From Dipylidium caninum (lineage: Eukaryota > Platyhelminthes > Cestoda > Cyclophyllidea > Dipylidiidae): 64,000 nucleotides of DNA. Shown one piece after another: positions 1 to 13,861 of this stretch (positions are counted from its first letter, which is position 1; each line of letters starts with the position of its first letter). The notes beneath the pieces are model-generated. The model saw nothing but the letters and a program-made list of their open reading frames with translations. It ran no database searches and was not told the origin of the DNA. A program made the translations under genes and the position numbers. The DNA lies in the NCBI GenBank assembly GCA_017562135.1, contig QEYB01001046.1, positions 1,364,001 to 1,428,000 on the forward strand, read 5' to 3'.

Positions 1-2215
1 CTCGAGACGGAGAAAGACCTCGAAGGGGACAACATCGCTCCTGTCCGAATCTGTCTCGGAAACGCCGCATAATGTTGAGTTTGAGAAAATTGAGACTCAC
101 GCCATGCTCGGGAAAGAAGTTTTGTGTCTACGGGGCCTCATTCATGGTAGACCGAAACAGCCTGTGCAAGTGAATAACAGATTAAAATGCGAGATGTCTT
201 TACGCAACATTCATTGTGAATTGCTACATCCCACTTTTGAATTGTTATTCGTTCTTTACACAAATTGTGGAGTATTGCTATGGTGTGACAGTCATTTCAT
301 GGGTGAATCGTACTAAACTTAGGTAAACTGCAACGTTAATGTTATTTTCGAGGATCGGTTTCATGTGCCCTGACTCCCACTGAGTCTCCAAATCGCAACC
401 GTTGGAGAAGAATGTCGCCCACTAGTCGGTTATGGAGAGGGTTTATGCGGTCATGTGGTAACCGGCCATTTAGCTCTAGCTTTCGAAATCCCAAAGCAAC
501 ATACACACACTTGACATTAATGGCTTTTGCATCGTCTATATTTCATTACGTTAAGTAAGTCTGTGGCCAGCGATTTAAGGCGATATGCCTTAGAACGTAA
601 AGACGTCGATAGGAGAGAAAAATCTCCCCTGTAGCCCCACAACACAAACTTCCTTGGCTAATCTTGTCCCCTCAAGGGGCCCAGACCTTGGGTTGACTCG
701 TCCCAAGGTGTTAGGGGAAAATACTCTTGCCGGCCGGTGGGGAAAACTCCCGCTACTATACCAAAATCCTGCCACAGCAGACGAATGATTAATCGTTGTA
801 CTGCCTTTTTTAGTAGGGAGATGATGAATCAAATCCCATTTGGGGGCTCAAACTTCATGGGGGACACCACGCTCCCTTGTGGCACTGAGGTAATAGGAAC
901 AGTCAGAATAACTGGTATCAATTTTGCTAAAATTAGTGGTCCCGTTGGCTCTCTCTCGGCGAGCTGTTTCACCTTGTGAGAAATGGGAAAATCCTGTTAT
1001 TTTTACTATCTTAGCAACATTTTGGAGAATGTAGTAGTCTCATCGCTTCTCCACCGCCTTTTATTTTAGCTTCTTGGATTTGAGATGTTATTTCACCTCG
1101 GCTCTATCGCGTGCTTTATAGTGAATCAGTCTTCACCTCTATACAAGAGGCTGGAATTTCTAAAGCTGATATACCCTTTTCAAATCGCTTCTACCTTCTC
1201 CTACCTCAAGAGAAGTTTTTTTTTGTGTGTTCTTTTGCTCGACACAGGGTGACCCATTTTGAAAAGGCCTATTCACGTAGTTTTGTGAAATATGGCCAAT
1301 CCCCTGTTCGTGCCGAACGCCTCCAATTTGCCCGCTCTTGCGCTCAATCAAATGTTCCCCCCCCCCACCGCCACCCTCCCAACTCCCTCCGCCCCGCGGC
1401 TCCACGGCCCGCGGATGATTGAATGCCGCAGTTGCAGGGCACACAGCGGCGCACTGCGCAGTTGTGTGCCGCCCCCCGCGCTAAGTGCACTTTATGCGTT
1501 TGTTGTGCCCGTGAGTTCGTGCGAAATTGTCATTTGTTCACAGATCCACGCGTCTTGGACGGTTGAAATTTTATGTCCACCCTCCCCCTCCCCCCCCCCA
1601 AAAGAATCTGCGCTTGAGTGTGAAAAATAGCCCTTTGCAGGGGCGTTGGGGATGGTTACAAGAAGCACCATCCCCCCGTTCCCCCCCCCTCGCCTTTGGA
1701 TAGAGCACAACCTTGTGGACTGTGAGTAGTGCAAGTTGACTATTCCACAAATCATCCTTGATTTATTTCACTCCTCCCACCGGTTGTTTAGAGGCTTCGA
1801 CCGGAACGTTCGCCCTCTGAAAAGTGGTAGGCAGTACTTTCAATTCCGTTGTTAGTTTCAAGCCTTTGTTGTCAAGGTAATCTGCTCCCCCATTTTTCCA
1901 CTATTTGATGGCAGGTGCTCTGGAAATTAGCCCACCCCTGCGCGTGCTATTCCGTGTGACTTAAACAGCCCAATGGTCACATGCTGGACAGCATTGTTCC
2001 CGTGCCTCTCCGGCTGACATTATCATCACAGGAGGGTTTTGAGGGAGCCCCCTGTTAGAGAGTTGACTACTTCATCAACTTCGTTTGTTCTATCGTATGG
2101 AAATTCACCTAATTTACGCTTTTAGTTTTAACGTTTTGGCCTCGGCAAACTTCTGCCCACGGCCGGAGTCATGCTCTGTTAGACTGACTTCCCCTCCCCT
2201 GTTGTCCTGTTGTAG
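1..2215. other. Presumed ABL intron sequence, no exon found
   Basis: The first recognised ABL exon begins at 2216 in the middle of the kinase domain, so this stretch should be intron. I found no frame encoding the kinase N-lobe (glycine loop, VAVK). It contains C-rich runs near 1360-1385, 1588-1600 and 1680-1690. A frame open from 2 to 316 shows no recognisable motif. Confidence 0.5.
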
Positions 2216-5200
2216 GCGTGTGCACCCAGGAGCCGCCCTACTACATAATCACGGAGTTCATGTGCAACGGCAACCTCCTCGACTACCTGCGAACCCAGCC
2301 CCGTGATGTGCTTTCGCCCCCAGTGCTCTTGCAGATGGCGATCCACGTGTGTTGTGCCATGACCTACCTGGAGGAGCACAACTTTATCCACCGGTTCGTT
2401 GTGCCTCTGTTTTGCCCACTCGTTCCCCCTCTACACCCAAATTAAAACTCGTTTATATGCTGTGGAAGACTACAAGTATTCGCATGTTAATCCTCTACCA
2501 AGAACACCGAATTAAACAATCCCACGTTAAGCTAGTTGAACAGTTGGAACGGTCTTTGAGAAAACCTGAGTGGTGGTAAGAAGAAAAGGATGAGATTGAA
2601 TGAATTTGGGTCTTAGTAATGTTATTGTCGCGATTTAATACTGTGGTGTCCCCTCCTCCTCCCCCCTTTCCTTTCATATTTTCTGTCGGACGTGGACTCT
2701 CCTCAGCACATTGCTTCTTTTGCCGTCGCCTAGTATAAGCGGGCTCACAACGCAACTTGCCCACCGCCTACCTTTGCCATTTCTCATTTTCACCATAATT
2801 TTATTCGGTGATGGTGACTTCGTACTTCTTCCTTCACTTTCATCGCCCCGCCCCCCTCCTCTCTCCTTCCTCCCTATTGACCATGGCAACTCCGCTGATT
2901 GTGAATTTACCTCCTGGTCTTGCATTCTACGTACCTGTGGGTACCGGTACTTGACCTTGGAATTAATGTAATTAGCATTATTTTTAAATACTTAATTTCC
3001 CTATATAATGCACCCTTCCGTTTAAGGTCACCAGATTTGGAAGTTATGTCGGCATACCTCTTCCCACCGCTTTTATGTTCCATAGACATGCACGTGCTAA
3101 GCATTTACTGAACGCTCTAATCATTACGATTCCTGCCTTGGCCCTGTCTGATGGTACTTTGATGTTCTTTGCTCTGTGTTCTACCACCAGTCGTAGTTAT
3201 TTACTTTTAACCTTTCAACCTGCGCAATTTTATTCATTGACAATGTGGTTGACTCACTGCTCACAACAGCCACATTTTCGTAATTTTCGGCCCACTTAAT
3301 CATTTGTATTAAAAATTTCCGTGTCACAGTGGGTCACCACCGGTAGGGAGGGGAGGCGGGGAGCGGGGCGGGGGGCGACTCCTTACGCTCTGATGTACTT
3401 CGGTGGTGGGGGGGGGGGCGCAGAGCAGGGGGGCGGCGGGCATAGCCCGTAAATCTTGGGATAATCCCAGGCGTCTATACCCAAGAGTGTGCTTCATTTC
3501 ATCTTATTATTCAGACAGTGATGGTGATGATCAGTTGACGTAAAAGGTAATCACTCAAGTCCCCACACATCACTTAAAATAAAGTGCAGTGACTCTGTCA
3601 ACTGAATGCCGAGCTTCCTCCCAATTCGGTTGAGGGTCTAAGTCCGGCTGATGCAGCCGTAGTGGTGGAAGAACTGCAACAGAATGTCGGCAGTTCACCC
3701 TTCACGTGAATTTTTTGTCGACTCAACTGTAACGCACTTAATCGTGAGTTGAAATTACACTGCCTCGTCTCCCGTGCATTCTCTGTCGCTATAGCCCACT
3801 TTCGACGCACTACATCATCTATTCTGCCCACATCCCACTTCACCGAAGGGCAAAGAAGTGTGAGTTAAATCCACATTTACTCCTGACAAATTGAATTAAG
3901 TCCTTACAGTCTGGTGGGTGGAAATTCCCACCGCAAAATGAAATGTCCTATCTCCTTTACCCCCTAACCTCCTATCTTTCCGTACCTAGTGCTCATCACC
4001 CTTGGTCTGTGTTTTGAGACAGCAAACACCTACAATTGTGTTCTATTCTACCAGATTCTAATTAGGAATTTTCCATGAAGGAGCAATTCCTTGTGGAAAT
4101 GTTTTATTGAATGGAAGAATTGTTACGCAGTAATTTTACCCTCTCAGTTACTGCATTCACCCCCTCTTTTCCACTGTCTCCTTTCCCCACACCGGCCCAT
4201 CCCACAATCTGTCTTGTGTCCCTGTTCTTGCGCCGCCTCAGCCCCCGCGCCCTCTAATTTCCTCTTCTATTAACCAGATTTGATTGCGTGGTGGCGTGAA
4301 CCATGTAGACTATGTGGGCGAGTAGAGATAACTCTGATTTCCGCTATTCAAAGTTCATTTTACTTGGCATCCCTTTCCCTGTTTTGGTGCATTGTTCCAC
4401 ATTTTTGTCTGTGGTCTGCTCGTTTTCAGGGTGTTACTAGTCCAGTTCTCTCGATCTTCTTGGTACACACAAGCGCCACCCCAAATATTTTTTTGCAACG
4501 TTCGAACTTAGGAGGTGTTTAGCCAAAAGTCGAGGCGACACCGGGTTGCTACAACATCTACGTTTAAAACGCCTCTTGTAGCTTTACTTTTCAGTTGTAT
4601 CTTCCTGTATCAAATCACCGATGTGTACCAGCACGCTTCGTTGAGGCCAAGTTTGTTTAAAATGCCATTGTTTTCTTTCGCGCAGCAAAAGTGTTGACAC
4701 TACCAGGCGCAACTGAGCCTTCATCCGTAATTTATTTTATCCACACCGTGTGGGCAAGGAAGAATCGGCCCTCCCGAGACTAGAAACAAACATACACCCA
4801 CCCCTTCGCATTCGATATTTCTACCTCAAAGTGTGCACTGTTGCGTGTGATTCAGTTCGCTCCCCTCTGTGTGTGCACGCATGCCACTGTTGAAGGCATT
4901 CCTTAGAGGTTATTTAAGAGGTCGCCTCGGCTCTCACCAGGCGAGGTGGGCTTTCTGCCGCATCAGATGCCTCGTCCACTCTACTTGCGAACACTGAATT
5001 GACTGGCTCTTGTGTGAGGTGCCGCATTTACTCGAGTGGCCTTCTGTTGGCTGCGATTTACTACCCATCTAAATCCACCACCGTAGATGCGTGGCGCCCC
5101 TTCCTTTCCGGCTTTTGGTGAATTGTGTGAAACTAAACTGTGTTAAAAACGAATTGTCTGAATCTACTAGAAAATGTGGACAGTAGTGTTCTTAACAAAA

Positions 5201-8200
5201 CCGGAGTCCCATTATATCAGCTTTTTTTAAGCAACAGACGACTCCGAGTGATACCATGACGGGGGAATGTCCGAGCACTCGCCTTTCTTTTGCCCTAAAC
5301 TCCGATTGTTAATGTGTTCCTTTACCTGCTCTCTCCAATGTTTCCACTTTCTTATTTATTTTTGACTACTTCAAATACCCATGTTTTTATGCACTACCAC
5401 ATCCAGCCGCACGAGGCAACTGTCTCGGATATGTGTTAACATCAGTTAATCTGCCACTGACAGGGTCATTCCCGTAACTTTTGATCACGTGATCGCGCCG
5501 ATTGCCAGCTAAAATGAAACAACTTTGACGTCAGTCTCTGGCCAGGGAAAGTAGTAAAGAATGTCCTTTTTTCACGGGGGTAGAGATGCCACCTTAAAGT
5601 TTATCCATTGGTGACCTCCTTAGTGTGCCTTGACTACTCCAACAAAAACTCCCAGGGAGCATCCAAATAGGCTTATAATTAATCTGGACAGCGAATGCTG
5701 CCCAACTTTTGCTCCTGCCACCCTACCTTACCCACTGACTCCGATAACATTCTAGTTAATTCACATTTGTATGTGCGTGTCTGTGTGTAGGTGTGAGGTG
5801 GGAGTGCATGGAATGGGACTGAGGGTTATATTTGGTGACGATGAGGCAGGAGCGTTTACCCACTTATGCATAAATTTCGGACACAATGATTCACGCCTTC
5901 CAGTGTACTTCGCCTGGAAGCCGTCCGCCATTACCCCACTTTTAATTTGTCTTCCCATTGTCAGCGCTCTTATGCCAGGGCGATTGCCTCCTGTCTGGGG
6001 TGCATTTTCTTAGAAGTTATCCGATGAAACGCCTATCATCCTCCGCTGTACTGCAGCTTTGTCCCCTTTTTTAGTCCGATTCATATTTCTTTTCTGTCGT
6101 AACTTATTACATGAAGGTTAGGTACACTCGTTCACAAGCTCTCTCCATGCTAACATCCGTGGTTTAGGCCTACTTCGCTCAAAAACCACTGGCAGTGGTG
6201 TTTTAAGTAGAGTCGTAGAACCTGAAAACGCCCCAATTCGCTGAATGAGTGCGTCTGTGTTGCAGGGACCTGGCGGCGCGCAATTGTCTGGTGGGTGAGT
6301 CGATGACCGTGAAGGTGGCGGACTTCGGGCTGGCGCGCTACATGGAGCGCGACGTGACGTACCGGGCTCGCGAGGGCGCCAAATTCCCCATTAAGTGGAC
6401 CGCGCCCGAAGGTCTCGTCTACAACTGCTTCTCAATAAAGTCGGATGTCTGGGCATTCGGGGTGTTGTTGTGGGAGATTGCGACCTACGGGGCAACGCCG
6501 TACCCCGGTGTGGAGTTACAAGATGTCTATGTCCTCCTCGAAAAAGGTACTCGTATGGAGGCGCCTCAAGGGTGTCCCGATGCCGTATACCAACTCATGC
6601 TCGATTGTAAGTCGGTGTGAGGAGACAATTGCCCCTTTTTTCTCCTACCTTACTTTCACTCACCTATTTCTCTCTTTGTTTGAACTCCTTATCAAAGGAC
6701 CAGGCTTGTTTTCGGGACCAAAACGGTATGCTAATCTTCCCCCTCATATACAAGGTCTCTCTCAAGCCCCGCCCTACTGTAGACCCACTCTCTCGAGTTA
6801 ATGTCAAAATACATGACTGTCGTTGCCCTCTGACACTTTCCCCTCTCGGACAACTTTTTCCTTAACTCGATCTGATTTGTGCGAGATCATTGTTGACGTT
6901 ATTGCATCAGTCATTAGAATGTCAATTGGCGCAGTCGAGACCGAGCCGCACAGCGACTGCAGCGGATTTGCCTTCAGCCTTCTACTAAGACTACTTTTCG
7001 TGTTATTCCAAATTATCTGTTTAGTGTTGTCCCCATATCACTAAAATTACACCCATTTCTGACTGAGTGGGGAAAAAGGCGTGAGCAAATCGGTTTTCGC
7101 GGTTTAGGTGAACTTCACTTCCTTTCAACCTCTTTCGGCTGCTAACTTCAAATGCCTTGTGTGTTCGTCTCTCTTTCTGCAAGTTATTACATTTCCCAAC
7201 ATTCCACTTTTTTTTTCCATTATACCTTCAATCGCGAGGACCACCAAGGGATGGAAGCTTTAGGTGAAAAGGGCGCTACTCCTAAAATGGCATCGTCCAG
7301 GTGAAATTCTCCTAATTACAACTCCCAACCTCGTATGTGTACTCATTGCTCTTGGCAGACTTTCACATCTCTTTAAAGCGAATGGAATCCCAACAGCGGA
7401 GATAGTGAAAAGCCTTCTTATTTGAATACTGTGTGGATTTCTTGACTATTGAGACCTATGTCATTCTCCCACGTGCGTTCTTCCATTTTTAAAGCCTTCC
7501 GGCCACGGTTGAGGCTTTTGGCGTCCACCTCTGGCTCCCTGACATTCTCTGTTAGTTTGATTGGTTTCTGAGAGATTTCCAGTCATCTACTTTCCAGAAT
7601 CCTCTGTAAATCATCATGAACATGCCTTATTGCCACTTTTCCTTCCAGTCAATTTTCGCTTTCCCGTTTTTTTTCTGAAGTTTGATTTGTGCAAAAATTT
7701 GTCCGTATTTCTAGTTGGCGTTTTCCTCATTATTGTTTTGACGACTGCCACTCGATGCCACATTTCATCTGTCTAAGAAACTTCCTCCGCCTAAGCCTTG
7801 TTAATTCCACTTTTTCCGACCGGAAGCTGAAGCGAATTGTTAACGAAAAGTAGAACTCAACCGGAAGACCTCTTATTTTGCCTGTCTCTCTACTCTAGAT
7901 TCACCGGATAGGTGTGAAATGTAGTAGTGCTAACCACCCTGTGCCACCTGCCATTTTTCACAGTTCTTTTTCATCTCCTTGGCTTGTCATAACCGGCACA
8001 AAAAGTTGCAGTGAATCACAACCATGGGCAGCGTCCGACTGGCCGCCATCCTAACCTCCTTTTTACACTGTGTTGATGCAATTTTATCGTCCCCCACCTT
8101 AGTGTGCCATTTCTTCGCCTTTACGCTATGGAAGCGGTGCAGCCCGACTGCTCGGCCATAATAACGCGAAAAATTGACACACACTGCAGTTGGAGGCATC

Positions 8201-11200
8201 CCACGCGATTGCCCGTGTCTTGTGTTGGTGTAGATGGGCGTGAACTCGCTCGCTGCCCCGTTTCCCTCTCCTATTCTCTCCTCTCCCCCTTCCCATTAGG
8301 TTGGAGTTGGGATTCGGAGGACAGACCTAGCTTCAAGGAGGTCCTCGGCCGCTTAGAGACTATTAGCACCTCCTCAGACATTACTGAGGCTGTGAAACAC
8401 GAACTTCAACGCCACCGTATCCGGATGCCGCCTCCCCCACTCCCGCCTCCTCCTCCTGTCGCCGCCCCGCGGAGAAGCAGTAGCTGCGATCGTATCGATG
8501 AGAACAATAGTGAGTCCTTCCTCCTCTTCCTTCTCCTCCTTCTTCCATCAGTGGCTTTGATTTTATTGAGTCGTTGCATTTCCCTTCTCTTGTCAACAGG
8601 TTTTAGTAAGTGGCGTTTGGGGTGGTTTGGGAGGCTGCTGATAGTCGGAGCGATTTGAGACTACAAGCGTTTGCTTGACTTGTGATTACCCAATTAATTT
8701 GTTCCTTCACATATGTAGAAGTTGACCGGGACAGATACTCTTCCCGCTTTTTGTCCTCTCACGCTCAAATATCCTTTTGTCTTCCATCGTGTCCCTCCTG
8801 GGAGGGTGCAGTTAAGGCTTCACAGCCAAATTTGGTACATATGACTGACCCTATGACCAAGTCTTCTATCCACTTCGATATCAGACCTGCTTTTACTTAA
8901 GTTTGTATTTTATTATGAATTGTACGATCGACTGGTTCTCCCCTCCCTCATCACGTCATTATTGCCCCTCTTCAATACTTTTTAACCTGGGCGGTGTGCA
9001 CTTTTTGTCCTCCTGCTGCTGGTTACATGTCGCCTGGTCGACACGATAAAGGTCATTCCCGGTACTCCGTGCTAGCCACAACCTGGTCTTTGACCTTTTT
9101 GGGTATTTCTTTTAGTAAGTCTTCCGGCTGTTGAGGTTCTCTGCTTCGTCCTTTCTAAATTACTCCCACCTTCCCTTGTTACCGCCCTTATCCACTTGTT
9201 CGAGAGGCAAATTAGTGCTCAGTAGTATACGCAATCTGTGGAAGCTGAGTGGCTATCCTCGGAAGGAGTCGGTATTTTTATTTTCGATTGTATCCTCGGA
9301 TTCCTTTGCTTCATCTTATGCCAGTAATAGGTGGGTTCCCATTTGGTGGCCTAATTTATACGACGGTATTCCACTGGTCTTTGTACTCCTAAACTCATCG
9401 GTCTTGCCCGAAAAACAACGGAATCTCGACTTCATTTTTCACTTTTTCTTAAATCACTACTGCCATTCTCTTATCTTTAGGCAACAAACTGTCACTTTGG
9501 TGGTAGCATCTATGTAGGTGAATATCCCAATACTCGGTTTGCCATAAAGCGCAATTTTCCCATCAACTCAATTTAACTGACTTCTTATGCCATTTTTTGA
9601 GGACGTACCATAATCGCAATTCCTGTTGTTTCAGTATTTCCCGTCACCGAAGTGTTCAAACGCGGCCACGCAGAGTCTTTCACAGCCCAAGACGTGACAC
9701 CTCGAAGAGTTGGTGGAGGCACCGGTGCTCAAGGCCAGAAACAGCAGGAGCACCAGCAGTCCCCGTTCCCTCCATTCCCCTCCCAGCACCAGGGCCGCAT
9801 GGTACCGGGGAACCGATTCTCTGAGGTTCTTCCCTCTTCCCTGCTGCCTCCGCCGCCGGCGCCTCCTCTCTCGTATGCCGACGCGGACTCGGGTCTGGTC
9901 GGGGCGTCGGGGATGGAGGTGGGCAGTGCCGGCTCGCTGGGACGCAAAAAGGCTACTCCGCCGGCTCCGCCGCTGCGCACGACCACCCTGCGGGCTGATG
10001 AGCCCTGCGAAGTACCCACCTCTCCGCCCCAGGTTCGACTTGCTTCCATATCGCGGGTCGTCGGCATTTCTATTTGCCACTCTGCCCGACTATTCTTTCC
10101 CCTCAAGGGTCCCTGATAAGTGGATATTCATTTGTTTTCTCTACTTGAAAGGCTAGCTAATTAAATACTTCCATTTGCGCTACCGGCCATTTTTATTTTC
10201 ACATTTTTGAACGCTGTCTCTAGTCTGCATCGTCACATCCCCCTTTCGCGATTTTTTTCGTGGTGTTTTGGAGACCCACGGGAGAAGGAAGAGCCTTTAT
10301 TTGGCCACTTGTAAGACTAAAAGTCCCTAACCGACGCGTTGGCAACACTTTGGTTTGCTTTTTACCGAGATTCCGTGGCCGAAACATCTGCCATTAATCA
10401 TAACGATCCCCTCCTGGGATTTTCGTGGCGCTAAAGCCTACCTCAAAATAACGAAGTATTCATTCACATTATATGCCGCCGCCAAACAACTCATCTTCGC
10501 GGTTTTCTAATTTCACTGGGTTTGGTCACCTTTAAAGTGGTTACGTTTGTCTTTTATCGAGACGGCGCGGTCATTTATTGAAGCATCACTTTGAAGACTT
10601 TGTGGGTAACTAAACCCGCTTTAATTTGCGTTCTCTTTCCATATTTGCAATTCGCTATGCCGAGTAGGCTCGAGTTCATCTGCCGTGGTGGACGAGGCTG
10701 GAACTACACCGATTACCCTTGGAGATTAAAAATGCATGTTCTGCAGAAGCTTACGTCCCGTCTGACACATTTTCTCATAATTATCTCTTTCGAATGTTCT
10801 TCTATTGTTACCAGCTGAGTTTTTCCATTTTGCTTAATGTCAACGGGTTTTGTGCCCTCAGTTCATGCGTGCGTTTTGGGAAATTTGGCCAAGTCCCAGC
10901 GCCTGTAGTAGCTGGTAGCAGCGTGGTTGACCGCTCCCTGTAGTTAACAACAGGCCAAGTTTATTAAGGTCTGCCAGCTTTTTCTCCATACGAAAAAAGA
11001 CCTCAATCGGATGCTTGCATTTCAATTGCGATGGTCCCTGTTTGCGTCTTAAACCGGGTAGACATGACAGGCGCTTCTGTTCCCAAAATCTCCATGGCAG
11101 TTTGGGCCTCGGCTGGTCCCTATCACTTTCCCTGGTGGGCTTTTTGGACACTTTCGAGGATTTTCACCAAGAAGCCAGTGTAGTTTGTCCTCACACTTGG

Positions 11201-13574
11201 ATTCTAACGAGAACACTAACTGAGCACTGCTGTTTCTTACGTCCTCTATAAAATTCCCCTTCCTCTACTCTCCGAGGGTCTCACCGAATGGACGTTGAGC
11301 CGCTTAAAATTTATTCTAATCTCTTCACTCGGATGATGTACTTTCAATTCACACACAAGTTAAGTCCACACTTTGAACTCTTAGGCGTTTTTACTTTCAG
11401 ACTTTTCCTGCAGGGGCTGTAGATTAATTGTTCAATCTTGAATTCAAGCGGAGTCGTGGTGAGAAATGCCAGACTTCTTCGATCCTCCTCTTTCAGACTT
11501 CGGCTGACGATCGCCCGACCTCTGAACGGGTTGTGGGAGAGCATCTGTCCTCGCCCCTCAACCATCCGCCCCGCAGTGCCGACTGTTCTTCATCGCAATC
11601 CCAAAGCAGTCCGCCTCTCAGCAGTGATGCGCCCTCTTCAATGACTTCCTCAGGTGAGAAAATATCATCACATATTCAGCATTCTCGGCAATGGACTGCT
11701 CCACGGACAGACGCAACGTTATAAGATTTGAGACATTAGTTGCCTTTATTATTCTTTCCTTCACTTGGGTGGGCGTTAGTGACGCCAATGGCGGGGAAGA
11801 CTCTCTCTTTTGCGGTAGAGAGGTGATCTGGCAAGCGGATATTTGGTTTGAACGTAGAAGTCTTGCAAAATCATGCATTCATTTTCATTTTAAGCCGCTT
11901 ATGGTGCTGTTGAAGGGGCCACCGAAGTGGAAGTGCTCATCCTGTGTCCTCCAGTGCAGTCGTACGGGATGATTTGGACAAGCAAAGAGGACCTTTGCTG
12001 AATCACTGCTTGAAAGCTGCCTCGTTCTTGTCATTTGTTCGGTTTTTGGGCATGTTGATGTGGTCGGTTTCGAGGGCGGGGCGTCACAATTCTCGGACGG
12101 CAGTGCCAGTTTTTGTCGGAGTTGACCTGTCGCGAGACGAGCCTCGAATTGTCCTCTAAGTGGCAGTACGGGTCGCCTTCCCCGCCTTTTTTCTACCTCG
12201 ATTTGAGAGGAGTTTTAAGGCCTAATCTGGCTACTTGGTGGCCGTAATGTTTCTCCCACATCCGCTTTGCGCGTCGTATTAGCGCTGCTTCACTTCTCTT
12301 GCAGCAATTCACTAACAAGCGAACCAGTGGATTCCTTAATGTAATAAGTGAATTAATAGATTCTTTTTATCCTTGTTTTTTCTTATATGTGATCAGCCAC
12401 CTTTGCCTCGCCATCGCTGTCAGTCAATTCTCGGCGGACTGTGATCCCCGTGCCGCCGCAGCGCTCCGAGTCGGCACGAAACCAGGCTTCGGCGGTTACG
12501 GAAGGCGCTCCTAAGTCCGGCTCAAGGCATAACTTACTTCCATCCTCCACCACCGCCTCTCAATCCAATGGCTTACCGGCAGCAAACGTTAGCGGCAACA
12601 ATAGTGTCAATATTCTCGATTTCCACAGCGAGGTTTTTTCGCGCCTGAAGCGCCAAGTGGATGGGTCGAAATCCACCGACTGCCCCCCTCGTTCTCCCGC
12701 CCCCTCCTGCCTCTCCGCCACCGTTACCGCGGAGATGATCCAAGCCTCCAAGTCAAAGTTGAAGGCTACCGCTGTTGCCCCCATTCCTGTCGGTGCCACG
12801 GCGCGAGAAAGTCAAGCTCTGCCTTCAATGCCTGCCTGGAAGGAGCTAGTGGTACAACGACGACTCAAGAAAACCGAGTCGCCTACGGAAAAGCGGATGA
12901 GTTGGACGCCTACTTCCAACTCCTGTTCCTCATCCTTCTCCCTCAAGCAACAGCATCATCTGCAGTCAAGCAATGTGGAACCCTTCCCGGAGGTTGAAGA
13001 GGAAAAGGAGGGACGTGACGAAGAGCGCGAGGGAGACCTTCCACCCATCATGTCACACTCTGTCACCTGCGAGAGCATGTCAATGGTGACGTCCCCACCA
13101 CCGCCGCCACCATCATCATCACCGTCGACGTCGTCGTCCCGAAGTCGCCCTGAGCAATTGTTGAAGCAGGTGACAGAACTCTGTGCCGATTTGAATTTGG
13201 CTAAGACGAATCTACCGAACGAACATAATAGCGCCTTAGTCGACCGAATTGAGGGCTTGAAGCAAACCTGCTTGAGCTACGTTGATGAAATGGACTGTTC
13301 AGCCCACGCCAAGTTCCGTTTCAGAGATGAGTGCTCCCAACTCCAGTCCGCGGCGGACACTCTCCGTGCCATCTGCGGTGTTGGCGCCAGAGCGGCCGTG
13401 AGTGCGGAGCTGGGCGGCCGCCGGAAAACCTTCCAGACCGTATATACCACTGTGGAAGCCATCCACCGGTCTTTATTGCGTATGACATCCGCAACTCCCT
13501 CAAACGGTACTGTTGAAGCATCTACTGCTTCCTCGACCAGCAGTGGCTTTGTCAGTGCGGGTGTCACCTCTTAA
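2216..13574 (+). CDS. ABL: Abl-family non-receptor tyrosine kinase, C-terminal two thirds (5' partial)
   Basis: Six exons join in frame: 2216-2393, 6266-6606, 8300-8509, 9635-10032, 11497-11653 and 12397-13574 (TAA), giving 819 residues; the N-lobe, SH2 and SH3 must lie upstream. Exon 1 carries the hinge with threonine gatekeeper (IITEFM) and ends inside the HRD codons. Exon 2 has the catalytic loop DLAARN, DFGLAR, an activation-loop tyrosine, WTAPE and [12 protein letters not shown], ending near LMLDC. Exon 3 completes the C-lobe (W-W-EDRPSF) and starts a proline-rich tail. Exon 4 has a [11 protein letters not shown] motif like the Abl SH3-ligand site. The last exon ends in a helical region matching the Abl F-actin-binding domain (about the last 115 residues). 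Abl phosphorylates cytoskeletal and signalling proteins. Family assignment is firm; exon edges are hand-called from GT-AG sites and phase, and every junction keeps frame. Introns reach 3.9 kb. Confidence 0.93.
3340..3440 (+). repeat. G-rich tract in ABL intron (quadruplex-type)
   Basis: Repeated G-runs of 3-11 occur close together on the + (transcript) strand, for example the gggg/gcgggg series at about 3350-3377 and a run of 11 G near 3408-3418. They sit inside the 3.9-kb intron between the two kinase exons. The pattern fits G-quadruplex rules; function is unknown. Confidence 0.5.
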
Positions 13575-13596
13575 AGGGGAGTGCTTCGAATCTCAT

Positions 13597-13617
13597 TGTA
13601 CATAAACTATGTACATA
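13597..13617 (+). promoter_or_regulatory. Paired Pumilio-type motifs in an inverted repeat, ABL 3'UTR
   Basis: Starting 22 nt after the ABL stop codon, TGTACATA occurs at 13597-13604 and again at 13610-13617. The first copy and TATGTACA (13608-13615) form a perfect 8-bp inverted repeat with a 3-nt loop. TGTANATA is the known core of PUF (Pumilio) protein binding sites in mRNA. The motifs are seen directly; binding is inferred. Confidence 0.6.
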
Positions 13618-13861
13618 CTGTTACTTTTTTTGTCTCAAATCTCCTTCGCCAACGTGTTTTTCTATCCGTGGGGTGGTAATGGCGAAGCGTTCTCTGCAAC
13701 TTTGTCGCCTTCCTTCTTTGTTTCTTGAAATCTGAAATGAGCAGGGACAATCACTTATTTTTTTGTTCCGTGGAAGCACCTCCACATCACTCGCAGCGTG
13801 TTATTACCTCCATTCAGTATGATTAAAGCTGAATTTCGAGATGTCATCTTCGTTTTGTGAA

